From Methylobacterium adhaesivum (lineage in GTDB: Bacteria > Pseudomonadota > Alphaproteobacteria > Rhizobiales > Beijerinckiaceae): a stretch of 64,000 bases of DNA. Positions 1 through 8,159 of this stretch are shown here, one piece after another; positions within the stretch are counted from its first letter, which is position 1; every line of letters begins with the position of its first letter. The stretch is taken from assembly GCF_022179065.1 (NCBI RefSeq), contig NZ_BPQD01000007.1:1-64000 (forward strand), written 5' to 3'. The position numbers and the translations under genes are program-made. Under the pieces are notes generated by a model that was given only the letters and a program-made list of their open reading frames with translations, ran no database searches and had not been told where the DNA came from.

Positions 1-181
1 AGTCCCGTCGCCCGCGCCACTTTCCCAGATCGACCGATCTCCTTCGCGGCCTTGGCCTCAGCTCGGTGTGTGCAGGTGACATTGCGCCGGCTCGCTTTCG
101 CGCGCGGAAACTCTACCCTTCATGCCTGCATCCGGCCGAAGGACGCTCGGGTCCGTCGCGCGTGGTTGCGGAGGGTGGACG

Positions 182-397
182 ATGCCGGGATTCTTCTTCC
201 TCTACTTCACCGCGTGCATGAGCCATGCGCCCGATACGTGCGAAGCGCGGCGCCTGGCCCTCGACGTCGCAGATGCGCAAGCCTGCCAGCATGTGGCTCA
301 GCCGCAACTGGCGCGGTGGATCGAGACGCACCCGGCCTATCGCATCACCGGCTGGCGCTGCGGCGCGCCCTTGCGCGATCCCGGCACTCGCATCTGA
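182..397 (+). CDS. small conserved hypothetical protein (71 aa)
   Basis: Reads MPGFFFLYFTACMSHAPDT and continues to a WRCG motif near residue 59. The protein is short, starts with an aromatic patch and has cysteines spread along it (near residues 12, 20, 34 and 59). It resembles the small cysteine-containing hypothetical proteins of about 70 residues common in alphaproteobacteria; that resemblance is from memory. The ATG at 182 is preceded by GGAGGG a few bases upstream, which favours it over an in-frame ATG at 122. No signal-peptide cleavage site is convincing and I assign no function. It lies upstream of the CAP lipoprotein on the same strand, with a gap of about 110 bases, so cotranscription is possible but not shown. 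Confidence 0.6.
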   Translation: MPGFFFLYFTACMSHAPDTCEARRLALDVADAQACQHVAQPQLARWIETHPAYRITGWRCGAPLRDPGTRI

Positions 398-509
398 CCG
401 GCCGCGTGCCTCGAATGCCCCCAGAGGAGTGGCGGGGGCAGCGCCGCGTTTTCGCCGCATCGAACCATGAAGGGCTTGCGGGCGACCCCGCCTGCGCCCC
501 TTCGAGCCG

Positions 510-1010
510 ATGCCACCGATTCCCTTCCGTTTTGCCGCCTTCGGCGGTGCCGCCCTTCTCACGCTCGGCCTCGCCGGCTGTGGTGCGCCGTCGCTCCTCA
601 CGGCCGATACGCCGACGAGCGTCGTGATCCTCAACGAACAGGCGGCCGCCGCGGCGATCTCGCGCTACCGGGCGCAACACGGTCTCGGGCCGGTGACCAT
701 CGACTCGAGCCTCATCCGCGCGGCCTCCTATCAGGCCGCCTCGAACGCCAAGGCCGGACGGCTGAGCCACGAGATCGGCGGCACGTTCGATAGCCGCATG
801 GCGCAGGCCGGTTTCGGGCGCGCCTACGCGGCCGAGAACCTCAGTGCGGGTGCAAACACCTTCGACGAAGTGCTGGCGCGCTGGAAGGCCTCCCCGGAGC
901 ATAACAAGAACATGCTGATTCCGCAGCTGAAACGCGTCGGCATCGCCCGCGTCGATGCGCCGGGCACACGCTACAAGCGCTTCTGGGCCCTGGTTCTCGC
1001 CGGCGGCTGA
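510..1010 (+). CDS. CAP (SCP/PR1-like) domain lipoprotein
   Basis: A 166-residue protein with an N-terminal signal ending in the lipobox LAGC (Cys about residue 24), so probably a lipid-anchored envelope protein. The rest is a bacterial CAP domain: an N-terminal Asn-rich helix (ILNEQAAAAAISRYRAQHG), the AASYQAASNAKAGRLSH segment with the His typical of the CAP cavity, the AENLSAG motif, then W..SPEHNKNML, the HNxN-type signature of the family. Bacterial CAP proteins are extracellular or periplasmic with poorly defined roles; no catalytic activity can be assigned. The start at 510 gives a full signal peptide. The 3' end converges on the minus-strand gene ending at 1015, with only four bases between. 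Confidence 0.85.
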   Translation: MPPIPFRFAAFGGAALLTLGLAGCGAPSLLTADTPTSVVILNEQAAAAAISRYRAQHGLGPVTIDSSLIRAASYQAASNAKAGRLSHEIGGTFDSRMAQAGFGRAYAAENLSAGANTFDEVLARWKASPEHNKNMLIPQLKRVGIARVDAPGTRYKRFWALVLAGG

Positions 1011-1014
1011 GGGC

Positions 1015-1272
1015 TCAACTCTCCGACGCGTCGGCTTCGGCGAGGCCGTCCTGCAAGGTCCGGATGATCGTGCGCATCTCTGGGATCATCGCCACCGCCT
1101 TGGCGATGCGGTGCGCCTCGTCGCGGGTCATCACGCCCGTCGCCGACCGAACCGCATCGTCGTCCGAGAAGTAGGTCCAGGCCACGGCGGCTCCCGACGC
1201 GTCCTCGACGCAGAAGCTTTCCGCCTTCTCGACGACGAGCCACGGTGTGGGAAAGCCGCGCGGCTCGGACAT
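1015..1272 (-). CDS. conserved hypothetical protein (85 aa)
   Basis: An 85-residue soluble protein beginning MSEPRGFPTPWLVVEKAES, with a segment ASGAAVAWTYFSDDD followed by MTRDEAHRIAKAVAMIPEM. This layout (FP.PW..., then a short beta region with a YF.DD motif, then TRDEARRIA and a helical tail) is one I recognise as a widespread rhizobial hypothetical family without known function. There is no signal peptide, membrane helix or cysteine pair. The gene is a single unit: it converges with the CAP lipoprotein and is followed upstream by the 3' end of the sulfur operon, about 90 bases away. The family assignment is from memory and no function is claimed. Confidence 0.7.
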   Translation of the reverse strand: MSEPRGFPTPWLVVEKAESFCVEDASGAAVAWTYFSDDDAVRSATGVMTRDEAHRIAKAVAMIPEMRTIIRTLQDGLAEADASES

Positions 1273-1365
1273 GTCGGATCATCCAGAGTTGGGCCGTGCT
1301 GCAAGGCACCGGGAAAGGATCGGTACCGCCGGGCGCGGAACGCCGCAACCGTCACCACCCTCCCC

Positions 1366-2742
1366 TCACACAGACGGACCATTCAGTCCGGCGCTGTGGC
1401 GGAAGGCGTGGGCGGCATGACGCTCCGGCAGACGGTCGCCCTCCGCGAAGAGCTTTCGCCGCAGCGAGCCGTCCGCGTAGGCGGTCTTGTAGAGCCCGCG
1501 ATCCTGAAGCTCCGGCACCACGAGGTCGATGAAATCCGAAAAGCTCTCCGGCACGACGATCCGGCTGAGATTGAACCCGTCGACCTCGCCTTCCTCGACC
1601 CAGGCCTGGAGTTCGTCCGCGACCGTCACCGCATCCCCCGTGAGGACGGCGTAGCGCCCGCCGAGGCCGAGTTCGGCCAGCAGATCGCGCTTCGTCAGGC
1701 CGCGCCGGGCGGCGGCGGCGTTGGCCGACTGGATGGCATTGCCCTGGCCGTAGGGAATCGGATCGTCGAGGCCGTAGGCGGCAAAATCGATCCCCGTGGA
1801 GGCGGAGAAATGCGCGAGCCCGGCTTCTGGACTCGCATAACGCAGGTATTCGGCGCGCTTCTCCTCGGCCTCGGCCTGGGTCCGCCCCGGAATCACCGCG
1901 AGGCCGACGAAGATCTTCACGTCGTCGGGCCGGCGTCCGGCAGCCACGGCCTCGGCCCGGATCGCCCGCCCGGCTTCGCGCGCGCTCGCGCGGTCGCGGG
2001 CGGAGATGAAGACGCACTCGGCATGGCGCCCCGCGAACGCCCGGCCGCGCCCCGAGGCGCCGGCCTGATAGAGCACCGGCGTTCGCTGGATCGACGGTTC
2101 GGCGAGGTGGAAGCCCGCGACATCGAAGTATTCGCCGCGATGCGAGACCGGGCGGATATGGGCCGGATCGGCAAAGACCCTGGCCGCCGGATCGCGCCGC
2201 ACGGCCGCGTCACCCCAGCTGCCTTCCCAGAGCTTGTAGAGGACATCCATGTACTCGTCGGCGTAATCGTAGCGCCGGTCGTGGGCGGGCAATGCGCCGC
2301 TGCCCTGGCCGCGATGGGCGCTGTCGAGGTAGCCCGTGACGACGTTCCAACCGACCCGACCGCCCGTGAGGTGATCGAGGGTCGAGAGGCGCCGGGCGAA
2401 GGTGGACGGCGCTTCGTTGTGGACGTTGACCGTGAGCCCGAAGCCGAGATGCCGCGTCACCGCCGCCATGGCGGAGACGAGCACGGTCGGTTCGTTAACG
2501 GGCAGTTGCACGGCCTCCCGCGCGGTGACGTCGATGCCCCCGCCATAGATGTCGTAGACCCCGATGATGTCGGCGATGAACAGGCCGTCGAACAGGCCGC
2601 GTTCCAGCAGTTTCGCCTGGTCGGTCCAGTATTGCAGCGTGTTGTACTCCGCCGACCGATCGCGCGGGTGGGTCCAGAGACCGTGATTGATATGGCCGAC
2701 GCAGTTCATGTTGAACGCGTTGAGGAGAATCTGTTTCTTCAT
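1366..2742 (-). CDS. NtaA/SnaA/DszA-family FMN-dependent monooxygenase
   Basis: A 458-residue luciferase-like flavoprotein of the NtaA/SnaA/SoxA(DszA) family. These enzymes use FMNH2 from a partner reductase to oxidise nitrilotriacetate-like compounds, dibenzothiophene sulfone or dimethyl sulfide/sulfone. The N-terminus MKKQILLNAFNMNCVGH, the HGLWTHPRDRS segment, LTGGRVGWNVVTG (residues about 135-147) and the RTPVLYQAGASGRG motif are characteristic. The ATG at 2742 follows a normal gap of 17 bases from the upstream SfnB gene; the reading frame stays open much further but the extra part is antisense-like. It is the last gene of the metQ-metN-metI-sfnB-sfnB-ntaA unit. The substrate is unknown; a sulfur compound is inferred from context. 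Confidence 0.9.
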   Translation of the reverse strand: MKKQILLNAFNMNCVGHINHGLWTHPRDRSAEYNTLQYWTDQAKLLERGLFDGLFIADIIGVYDIYGGGIDVTAREAVQLPVNEPTVLVSAMAAVTRHLGFGLTVNVHNEAPSTFARRLSTLDHLTGGRVGWNVVTGYLDSAHRGQGSGALPAHDRRYDYADEYMDVLYKLWEGSWGDAAVRRDPAARVFADPAHIRPVSHRGEYFDVAGFHLAEPSIQRTPVLYQAGASGRGRAFAGRHAECVFISARDRASAREAGRAIRAEAVAAGRRPDDVKIFVGLAVIPGRTQAEAEEKRAEYLRYASPEAGLAHFSASTGIDFAAYGLDDPIPYGQGNAIQSANAAAARRGLTKRDLLAELGLGGRYAVLTGDAVTVADELQAWVEEGEVDGFNLSRIVVPESFSDFIDLVVPELQDRGLYKTAYADGSLRRKLFAEGDRLPERHAAHAFRHSAGLNGPSV

Positions 2743-2759
2743 CGAACCTGGGGCCGCCG

Positions 2760-3998
2760 TTAGAGGGCGCCGTGCCGGGGCGGCAGCCGACCGTTGAGAT
2801 GGTAGGCGCCGATCCAGTGATGCTTCCAGCGCACGGGATCGTGCAGGGAGTGGGTGCGGACGTTGCGCCAGTAGCGGTCGAGGGCCTCGGCGCGGTCGGT
2901 GGCCGCGGTGCCGCCGAGTTCGAAGAGCTTGTTGGCGGCCAGGAGCCCGGCCCGGTGGCTGGCGGAGCGCGCTTCCGCCACGGCCACGGACGCCGCCGCG
3001 ACGGTTGCTTCGTCCGGCGCGTCCCGCGCGGCATCGACGAAGCGTCCGGCCCGTTCGAGCAGGGCATCGGCGGCGGTGAGGCGCACCCGCACGTCGCCGA
3101 TGGCGTGCAGCGTGAGGGGATCGTCGCTGGCGCGCGAGACCCCTGAATCGATCCACGGCCGGGCCCGGTCGCGCACGAAGGGCAGTGTTTCGGCAAACGC
3201 CCCCCGGCCGATGCCGAGGTCGATCCCCGCATGGAGGATCTGTGCGAAGGGTCCGATGGCGGTGGGGCGGTCCATGGAGGCGCTGAAGGGCACGACCCAG
3301 TCGGGCTCCACGCGCACGCGGTCGAACAGCACCGAGCCCGAGCCTGTGAGCCGCTGGCCGAATCCATCCCAATCGTCCACCAGGGTGATCCCCGGCGCAT
3401 CGCGCGGAACGAAGACGAGATAGGCGACCGTCTCCCCCTCCTCCTCGGCCTCCACCAGGGTCGGGATGCGGTGGGCGAACAGCGAGCCGGTGCAGTAATA
3501 CTTTCGCCCCTCGACGAACCAGCCGGCAGGGTCGCGCACGAGGCGGGTGCGGCGACGGTGGTCGCGCCGACCGATCTCGGCGAGCGCGTTGCCGAAACGC
3601 TCGCCCGCGAGCACACGGGCATAGAGCGCCCGCTTCTGCGCCTCGCTGCCGCCGTTGCGCAGCACTTCGAGGGCATAGAAGTGGTTCTGGGGAATCTGCC
3701 CCAGGGAGCCGTCCGCCGCCGACACGATGGCGATGACCTGCGCCACGGTCGCGCTGCCGACGCCGGTGCCGCCGTAGTCCTTCGGCACCGTGATGGCCCA
3801 GAGGCCTGATTCGGTGAAACGCTCGACTTCCGCGAAGGGCAGGTCCCGTTCGAGATCACGGGCGGCGGCTGACGCGATGAACGTCTCCGCGAGGGTGCGG
3901 GCGACGGCGAGCGCCGTGTCATCGTCGGGGATCACCGGCACCGGGCGGGGTGGAGCCGGCGCGCGTGTGAAGGCGGTCTCGTGGGACTGGAGCGGCAT
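2760..3998 (-). CDS. SfnB/DszC-like flavin-dependent monooxygenase (copy 1)
   Basis: A 412-residue protein of the acyl-CoA-dehydrogenase fold, in the branch that contains SfnB (sulfur acquisition) and DszC. The N-terminal helical domain holds GLWAITVPKDYGGTG; the central beta domain has FVEGRKYYCTGSLFAHRIP, where the usual dehydrogenase pattern is replaced by the monooxygenase type. The last 30 residues carry RTHSLHDPVRWKHHWIG, the HDP signature near the C-terminus of this branch. No acyl-CoA base Glu is evident, in line with an oxygen-using, reduced-flavin-dependent enzyme. It is separated by only 6 bases from the second SfnB copy and by 17 from ntaA, so the three are surely cotranscribed. 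A role in C-S bond cleavage is inferred. Confidence 0.9.
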   Translation of the reverse strand: MPLQSHETAFTRAPAPPRPVPVIPDDDTALAVARTLAETFIASAAARDLERDLPFAEVERFTESGLWAITVPKDYGGTGVGSATVAQVIAIVSAADGSLGQIPQNHFYALEVLRNGGSEAQKRALYARVLAGERFGNALAEIGRRDHRRRTRLVRDPAGWFVEGRKYYCTGSLFAHRIPTLVEAEEEGETVAYLVFVPRDAPGITLVDDWDGFGQRLTGSGSVLFDRVRVEPDWVVPFSASMDRPTAIGPFAQILHAGIDLGIGRGAFAETLPFVRDRARPWIDSGVSRASDDPLTLHAIGDVRVRLTAADALLERAGRFVDAARDAPDEATVAAASVAVAEARSASHRAGLLAANKLFELGGTAATDRAEALDRYWRNVRTHSLHDPVRWKHHWIGAYHLNGRLPPRHGAL

Positions 3999-4004
3999 CG
4001 GACG

Positions 4005-5255
4005 TCAGTTCCACTGATGCCGGCGCGGCAGCGCGCCGTTCAGGGTGTAGTTGCCGACGAGGTGGTACTTCCAGCGCACCGGATCGTGCAGGGTGTGCAC
4101 GCGCGCGTCGCGCCAGAACCGGCCGAGATTGGGAGCCGCCCGCGTCGCCGAGGTCCCGGCGAGTTCGAGCAAACGTTCGGAAGCCTCGAGGGCGAGTTCG
4201 GTGGTGAGGATCTTCGCCTCGGCCACCGCCACGGAGGCCTCTGCCGCACTCGCAGCCGTGACGGCGGCGGCGGCCACGCGGTCGAGGGTTCGTCCGGCGC
4301 GGGCGAGCACCTCCTCGGCGGCGTGCAGGTCGATCTCCAGGCGGCCGATTTCGCCGAGGATGTACGGGTCCTCCGTGGCGTCCGCGACGGTGAAGGGGGC
4401 GGCACGCGTCGTCGTCCGGACGAAATCCAGGGCCGCCGCCACCGCGCCCCGGCCGATCCCCGCATCGATGGCGGCGTGGACGAGCTGGGATGTTGCGCCG
4501 AACAGGCCCGGACGGTCGGTCAGTCCCGTGAGATCGAGGGTGAGGCCCGCCTCCACGGGCGCGTCGATGAAGATCACGGTTCCGCTCGCGGTGGTGCGCT
4601 GGCCGAAGCCCTGCCAATCGTCCACGACCCGTACGCCGGGGGCCTCGCGCCGGACCCAGACGAGGACGGGCCGGCCATCGGCGTCCTGGGCGCGCGCCGG
4701 AATCCAGTGCGCGAACAGGGCGCCCGTCGCGTAGAAGCGCTCCCCGGACAGGCGCGGGCCGTCCGGGCCGGGCATCAACCGCACGCCCGTTTGGGTGATG
4801 GCCTTTCCGTCGCGCGCCGGGCCGGCATTGCCGATCCGGTGCCCCGCCAACACGTCCGAATAGATCCGCTCGGCCTGCGCTGGACGCGCCGCCGCGCGGA
4901 CGAGGGCGAGCACACCGAAATGGTTCTGCTGAATCTGCGCCGCCGAGGCGTCGGCGGCCGCCAGGATCGCGAACACCTCCGCGAGAGTCGCGTGCGAGAC
5001 ATCCGCCCCGCCCTGCGCGCGCGGGACGGTGATGCCGCCAAGCCCGCTCGCCGTGAAGGCCTCGACGGCGTCCCAGGGCAGGCGCCGCGCGCGGTCGCGC
5101 TCCGACGCGCCCTCGGCGAATAGACGGGCGACGGCATGGGCCGCCGCGATGGCCTCGGCATCCGAGCGGATCCGTTGCGGAGGCGTGGGAGGCGACGGAT
5201 GCCGGTCCACGGCGTCCGGGTCGACGAGCGATGTCATGGCAAGCACATCCGTCAC
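4005..5255 (-). CDS. SfnB/DszC-like flavin-dependent monooxygenase (copy 2)
   Basis: Paralogue of the next gene downstream, 416 residues, with the same order of elements: GLGGITVPRAQGGADVSH, QIQQNHFGVLALV, RLSGERFYATGALFAHWIP, VDDWQGFGQRTTASG and the C-terminal VHTLHDPVRWKYHLVG. The two copies are clearly diverged rather than recently duplicated, suggesting different substrates or successive oxidation steps. The first codon is GTG at 5255, overlapping the metI stop by four bases (GTGA), which points to translational coupling; an ATG at 5237 is the alternative. Like its neighbour it should need FMNH2 from a separate reductase; the only obvious NADPH-FMN reductase gene in the window is distant, at 42719. 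Confidence 0.88.
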   Translation of the reverse strand: MTDVLAMTSLVDPDAVDRHPSPPTPPQRIRSDAEAIAAAHAVARLFAEGASERDRARRLPWDAVEAFTASGLGGITVPRAQGGADVSHATLAEVFAILAAADASAAQIQQNHFGVLALVRAAARPAQAERIYSDVLAGHRIGNAGPARDGKAITQTGVRLMPGPDGPRLSGERFYATGALFAHWIPARAQDADGRPVLVWVRREAPGVRVVDDWQGFGQRTTASGTVIFIDAPVEAGLTLDLTGLTDRPGLFGATSQLVHAAIDAGIGRGAVAAALDFVRTTTRAAPFTVADATEDPYILGEIGRLEIDLHAAEEVLARAGRTLDRVAAAAVTAASAAEASVAVAEAKILTTELALEASERLLELAGTSATRAAPNLGRFWRDARVHTLHDPVRWKYHLVGNYTLNGALPRRHQWN

Positions 5256-5905
5256 CGGGCCCTGAGCCGCCGCACGGCCGTGTCGCCCGCGAGCTGGACG
5301 AGGCAGACGAGGGCGATGAGGATCGCGATCACGGCGGTCATCACGGTGGTGTCGAACCGTTGGTAGCCGTAGCGGATCGCGACGTCGCCGAGGCCGCCGG
5401 CCCCGACGGCGCCCGCCATGGCGGAGGCGCCGATCATCGAAACGAGGGTGATGGTGAAACCGGCGACGATCCCCGGCAGCGCCTCGGGCAGGAGCACGTG
5501 GGCGAGGATGTGCCGGCGCCGGCAGCCGATGGATTGGGCCGCCTCGATGAGCCCAGCATCGACCTCGCGCAGGGAGACCTCGGCGATGCGGGCGAAGAAC
5601 GGCGTCGCACTCACCGCGAGGGGCACGATGGCCGCCCAGACGCCGATGGTGGTGCCGGTGACGAGGCGGGTGAACGGGATCAGCGCCACGAGGAGCACGA
5701 TGAAGGGCACGGCGCGAAAGCCGTTGACGAGGGTGCCGATCACCCGGTTCGTTCGGGGCGCGGGGAAGATGCCGCGGGGGCCGGAGGTGACGAGGAACAG
5801 CGCGAGGGGAAGCCCGACCAGCACCGCGATCCCGGCGGAGGCGGCGACCATGACTAGGGTATCGAGACCGGCCTGCCAGAGGCGGTCAATCATCTGCGGC
5901 GACAT
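5252..5905 (-). CDS. metI: methionine-type ABC transporter permease MetI
   Basis: A 217-residue inner-membrane permease of the MetI family, the usual length for the D-/L-methionine importer. Five to six hydrophobic segments are visible, starting [21 protein letters not shown]. The EAA-like coupling motif lies at [28 protein letters not shown], written here as [14 protein letters not shown] with the conserved G and LP. I chose the ATG at 5905 ([10 protein letters not shown]) because a start further upstream adds only seven charged residues. It overlaps the metN 3' end by 20 bases and is itself overlapped by the following SfnB gene. With metN and metQ it makes a complete MetNIQ importer. Its placement before three monooxygenases suggests an organosulfur substrate. 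Confidence 0.92.
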   Translation of the reverse strand: MSPQMIDRLWQAGLDTLVMVAASAGIAVLVGLPLALFLVTSGPRGIFPAPRTNRVIGTLVNGFRAVPFIVLLVALIPFTRLVTGTTIGVWAAIVPLAVSATPFFARIAEVSLREVDAGLIEAAQSIGCRRRHILAHVLLPEALPGIVAGFTITLVSMIGASAMAGAVGAGGLGDVAIRYGYQRFDTTVMTAVIAILIALVCLVQLAGDTAVRRLRAR

Positions 5906-7016
5906 ACCCGATCCTTTCGATCTCACCCCCGAGAACCCTGAGGCGCTCTTCGACCTCGGGTGCCGCCCCCGCGATGGCGACGATCATCCGGCCGACGGCG
6001 CGGCCCTGGATCCGGTCGATGCCGGCCTGGATCAGGCGCACCGGCGCACCCGCCGCCCCGGTGAGGGCCGCGAGATCGAGGGCCTCGCCCGCGCAGGTGA
6101 TCCGCAGGAGGAGGGAGGCGCCGGCCGTCCGGTCCGAGCGCAGGCGGGCGGCCAGATCCTCCGGCAGATCGCGGCTCAGGGGCTCAAGGAGCGCCCGCGT
6201 GGCGGCATGCTCGGGCTGCCCGAAGACCCGCCAGACCGGCCCGGTCTCGGCGATCCGCCCGCGCTCCAGGACGACAACGTCGCTGCAGATCTCGCGGATC
6301 ACGCTCATCTCGTGGGTGATGAGCACGATCGTGATGCCGAGGCGCCGGTTGATGTCGCGCAGGAGCCCCAGGATCGCGAGCGTGGCCTCGGGGTCGAGGG
6401 CGGAGGTCGCTTCGTCGCACAGGAGGATCGCCGGCCGGGTGACGAGGGCGCGGGCGATGCCGACGCGCTGTTTCTGCCCGCCCGAGAGCCGGGAGGGATA
6501 GACGTCGGCCTTGCCCTCCAGCCCCACGAGGCGCAGCACTTCGTCCACCCGAGGGCCGATCTCGGCCTTGGGCACCCCGGCGACGGCGAGCGGCAGGGCA
6601 ACGTTCTGCCGTACGGTCTTGGCTGACAGCAGATTGAAGTGCTGGAAGATCATGCCGATGCGCCGGCGCAGGGCCACGAGGCCGTCGGCATCGAGGGCTT
6701 CGATCGGCTCGCCGTCGACGATCACCCGGCCGGAGGTCGGCTCCTCCAGGCGGTTGATGGTGCGCAGCAGGCTCGACTTGCCCGCACCCGAGCGACCGAT
6801 GATGCCGAAGATCGTTCCGGCGGGGATCGCAAGATCGATGGCGTCGAGGGCCTGGACCGTCCCCGAGGCGGAGCGGTAGGTCTTGGAGACCGCCTCGAAC
6901 CGCACGGTGCCGGCCGCCCCGCCCGCCGTCGCGGTCCGTGCGGCGGGAATGGGACGAGCGCTCGCCGTGTCCCAGCGAACCGGGTCGTGGATGCCGTGGA
7001 AGGCCAGGCCCAGCAT
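5886..7016 (-). CDS. metN: methionine-type ABC transporter ATP-binding protein MetN
   Basis: A 376-residue ATPase subunit. After an unusual 37-residue N-terminal extension come Walker [10 protein letters not shown], a Q-loop in MIFQHFNLL, the signature [15 protein letters not shown], Walker [14 protein letters not shown] and the H-loop VLITHEMS. The C-terminal 80 residues form a NIL-type regulatory domain, which in E. coli MetN binds methionine and inhibits transport. The start ATG at 7016 overlaps the metQ stop as TGATG; an alternative ATG lies at 7028. The extension contains HDPVRW (residues 10-15), identical to the C-terminal signature of the SfnB enzymes encoded downstream, which is odd for an ABC ATPase and is discussed as a finding. 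Confidence 0.93.
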   Translation of the reverse strand: MLGLAFHGIHDPVRWDTASARPIPAARTATAGGAAGTVRFEAVSKTYRSASGTVQALDAIDLAIPAGTIFGIIGRSGAGKSSLLRTINRLEEPTSGRVIVDGEPIEALDADGLVALRRRIGMIFQHFNLLSAKTVRQNVALPLAVAGVPKAEIGPRVDEVLRLVGLEGKADVYPSRLSGGQKQRVGIARALVTRPAILLCDEATSALDPEATLAILGLLRDINRRLGITIVLITHEMSVIREICSDVVVLERGRIAETGPVWRVFGQPEHAATRALLEPLSRDLPEDLAARLRSDRTAGASLLLRITCAGEALDLAALTGAAGAPVRLIQAGIDRIQGRAVGRMIVAIAGAAPEVEERLRVLGGEIERIGYVAADD

Positions 7017-7816
7017 CACTCCAGCCATGCCAGCACGTAGAGCTTGTCGCTGTCGGCGAACGACTTGTGGATCTGCGTCTTCACGGCCTGGGAGGCCTGG
7101 AACAGCGCGACGAACTTGCGGATCGTCGGATCGTCCTTGCGCGCCGCCTTGGTGACGAAGCTCACGGCGAAGAGCTTGTCCTCGATGCCCGAATAGACGA
7201 GGCCGCTCGTCGGATCGAAGGCGCCGGACGCCACGATGAAGTGCGGGTAGCCCTGCGCAAGGTCGACGTCGCCGGTGATCCGGGCAAGCTGCGGCCCCTC
7301 GACCTCGATGAATTTCAGCTTCTTCGGGTTCTCGGCGATATCGTCGAGGGTGCCGAGGAAGCCGACGCCGTCGCGCAGCTTGATCAGGCCGGCCTTCTGC
7401 AGCAGCAGCAAGCCACGGCCCTGATTGACCGGATCGTTGGCGATGGCGACGCGCCCGCCGACCGGTATGGCATCGAGACTCTTGTGTTTCAGGGAGTAGA
7501 GCCCGAGATTCTGCAGGATCCCGAGGCCGACGATCGCGAAATCGTAGCCCTTCTGCGTCTCGGCATTCTCCATGAAGGGCCGGTGCTGGAAGAAGTTCAT
7601 GTCGATATCGCCCGCATCGAGGGCGACGTTCGGCGTCGTCCAATCGCTGAACTCGACGACCGTGACGTCGATGCCCTGTGCCTTCGCCTCGGGCAGGACG
7701 GCGTTGACCGCGTCGGCGTAGGCCCCCGGCACCACGCCGATCTTCAGGCTCGCTGCCTGGGCGGCCATCGTCCCCAGCGTCAGGGCGGCGACGGCGAACA
7801 GTCTCAAGGCTCGCAT
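7016..7816 (-). CDS. metQ: methionine-type ABC transporter substrate-binding protein MetQ
   Basis: A 266-residue periplasmic binding protein of the NlpA/MetQ family. The signal peptide [21 protein letters not shown] ends in an AQA-type site and has no lipobox cysteine, so it is a soluble rather than lipid-anchored form. Family motifs follow: [37 protein letters not shown] (the N.AL..G.ID.N.FQH pattern), VPNDP-like [18 protein letters not shown]. It is the first gene of the six-gene minus-strand operon, so its upstream region (7817-8159) should hold the promoter. Cognate ligand cannot be read from the sequence: MetQ homologues next to sulfonate or sulfone monooxygenases may bind compounds other than methionine. 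Confidence 0.92.
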   Translation of the reverse strand: MRALRLFAVAALTLGTMAAQAASLKIGVVPGAYADAVNAVLPEAKAQGIDVTVVEFSDWTTPNVALDAGDIDMNFFQHRPFMENAETQKGYDFAIVGLGILQNLGLYSLKHKSLDAIPVGGRVAIANDPVNQGRGLLLLQKAGLIKLRDGVGFLGTLDDIAENPKKLKFIEVEGPQLARITGDVDLAQGYPHFIVASGAFDPTSGLVYSGIEDKLFAVSFVTKAARKDDPTIRKFVALFQASQAVKTQIHKSFADSDKLYVLAWLE

Positions 7817-8159
7817 GATGGCGGAACTCACGGATATCGGCTCGGCACGGGCCGAGGAGGGGAACGGCGAAACCCGATTGTCGGGCGACACGGGTGTTCG
7901 CACCGGGCTCGTCTGATGGTCCAAGGCTAGAACAAAGACGTTCCGCCGCACATTCCAAAGATCGGCCCGATACAGCCCAAACCATCTCCCGAAACGGAGG
8001 TCTTTTAGATTCGCGTTCCTTCCCGTTTCCTGCGGTCGTTGCGTCTTCGTGCTGGCCGCCAACGCCGAGGGCGCGACGTCACGCCCACGGCGCGAACGCC
8101 CGGCTCCGGAACAGGACGGGCAACCGGCCACTTCTCCCCTGGTGCAGAGCAGGCGGGCC
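7817..8159. other. divergent intergenic region, metQ / HAD phosphatase
   Basis: About 340 bases without a convincing gene between two divergent genes. It should contain the promoter of the sulfur operon (minus) and of the HAD gene (plus). The most AT-rich part is around 7925-8010. I looked for a SAM riboswitch in front of metQ and saw no structure I could defend. A short palindrome, annotated separately, lies at 7930-7943. Confidence 0.5.
7930..7943. promoter_or_regulatory. candidate operator, GAAC-N6-GTTC palindrome
   Basis: The sequence GAACAAAGACGTTC is a perfect 4-bp inverted repeat spaced by six bases, 114 bases upstream of the metQ start. Position and symmetry would suit a regulator site controlling the sulfur-scavenging operon. 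The half-sites are short and only one copy is seen in the window, so this is a weak prediction and no regulator is proposed. Confidence 0.25.

Noticed and set aside
1-181. Coding frame at the very beginning of the window
   Set aside because: No start with ribosome-binding site and no recognisable protein; Arg-rich frames on both strands look like chance.
7817-8159. SAM riboswitch upstream of metQ
   Set aside because: Looked for because methionine genes often carry one; no matching conserved core or pseudoknot could be recognised by eye. A covariance-model search (Infernal with SAM families) would decide.
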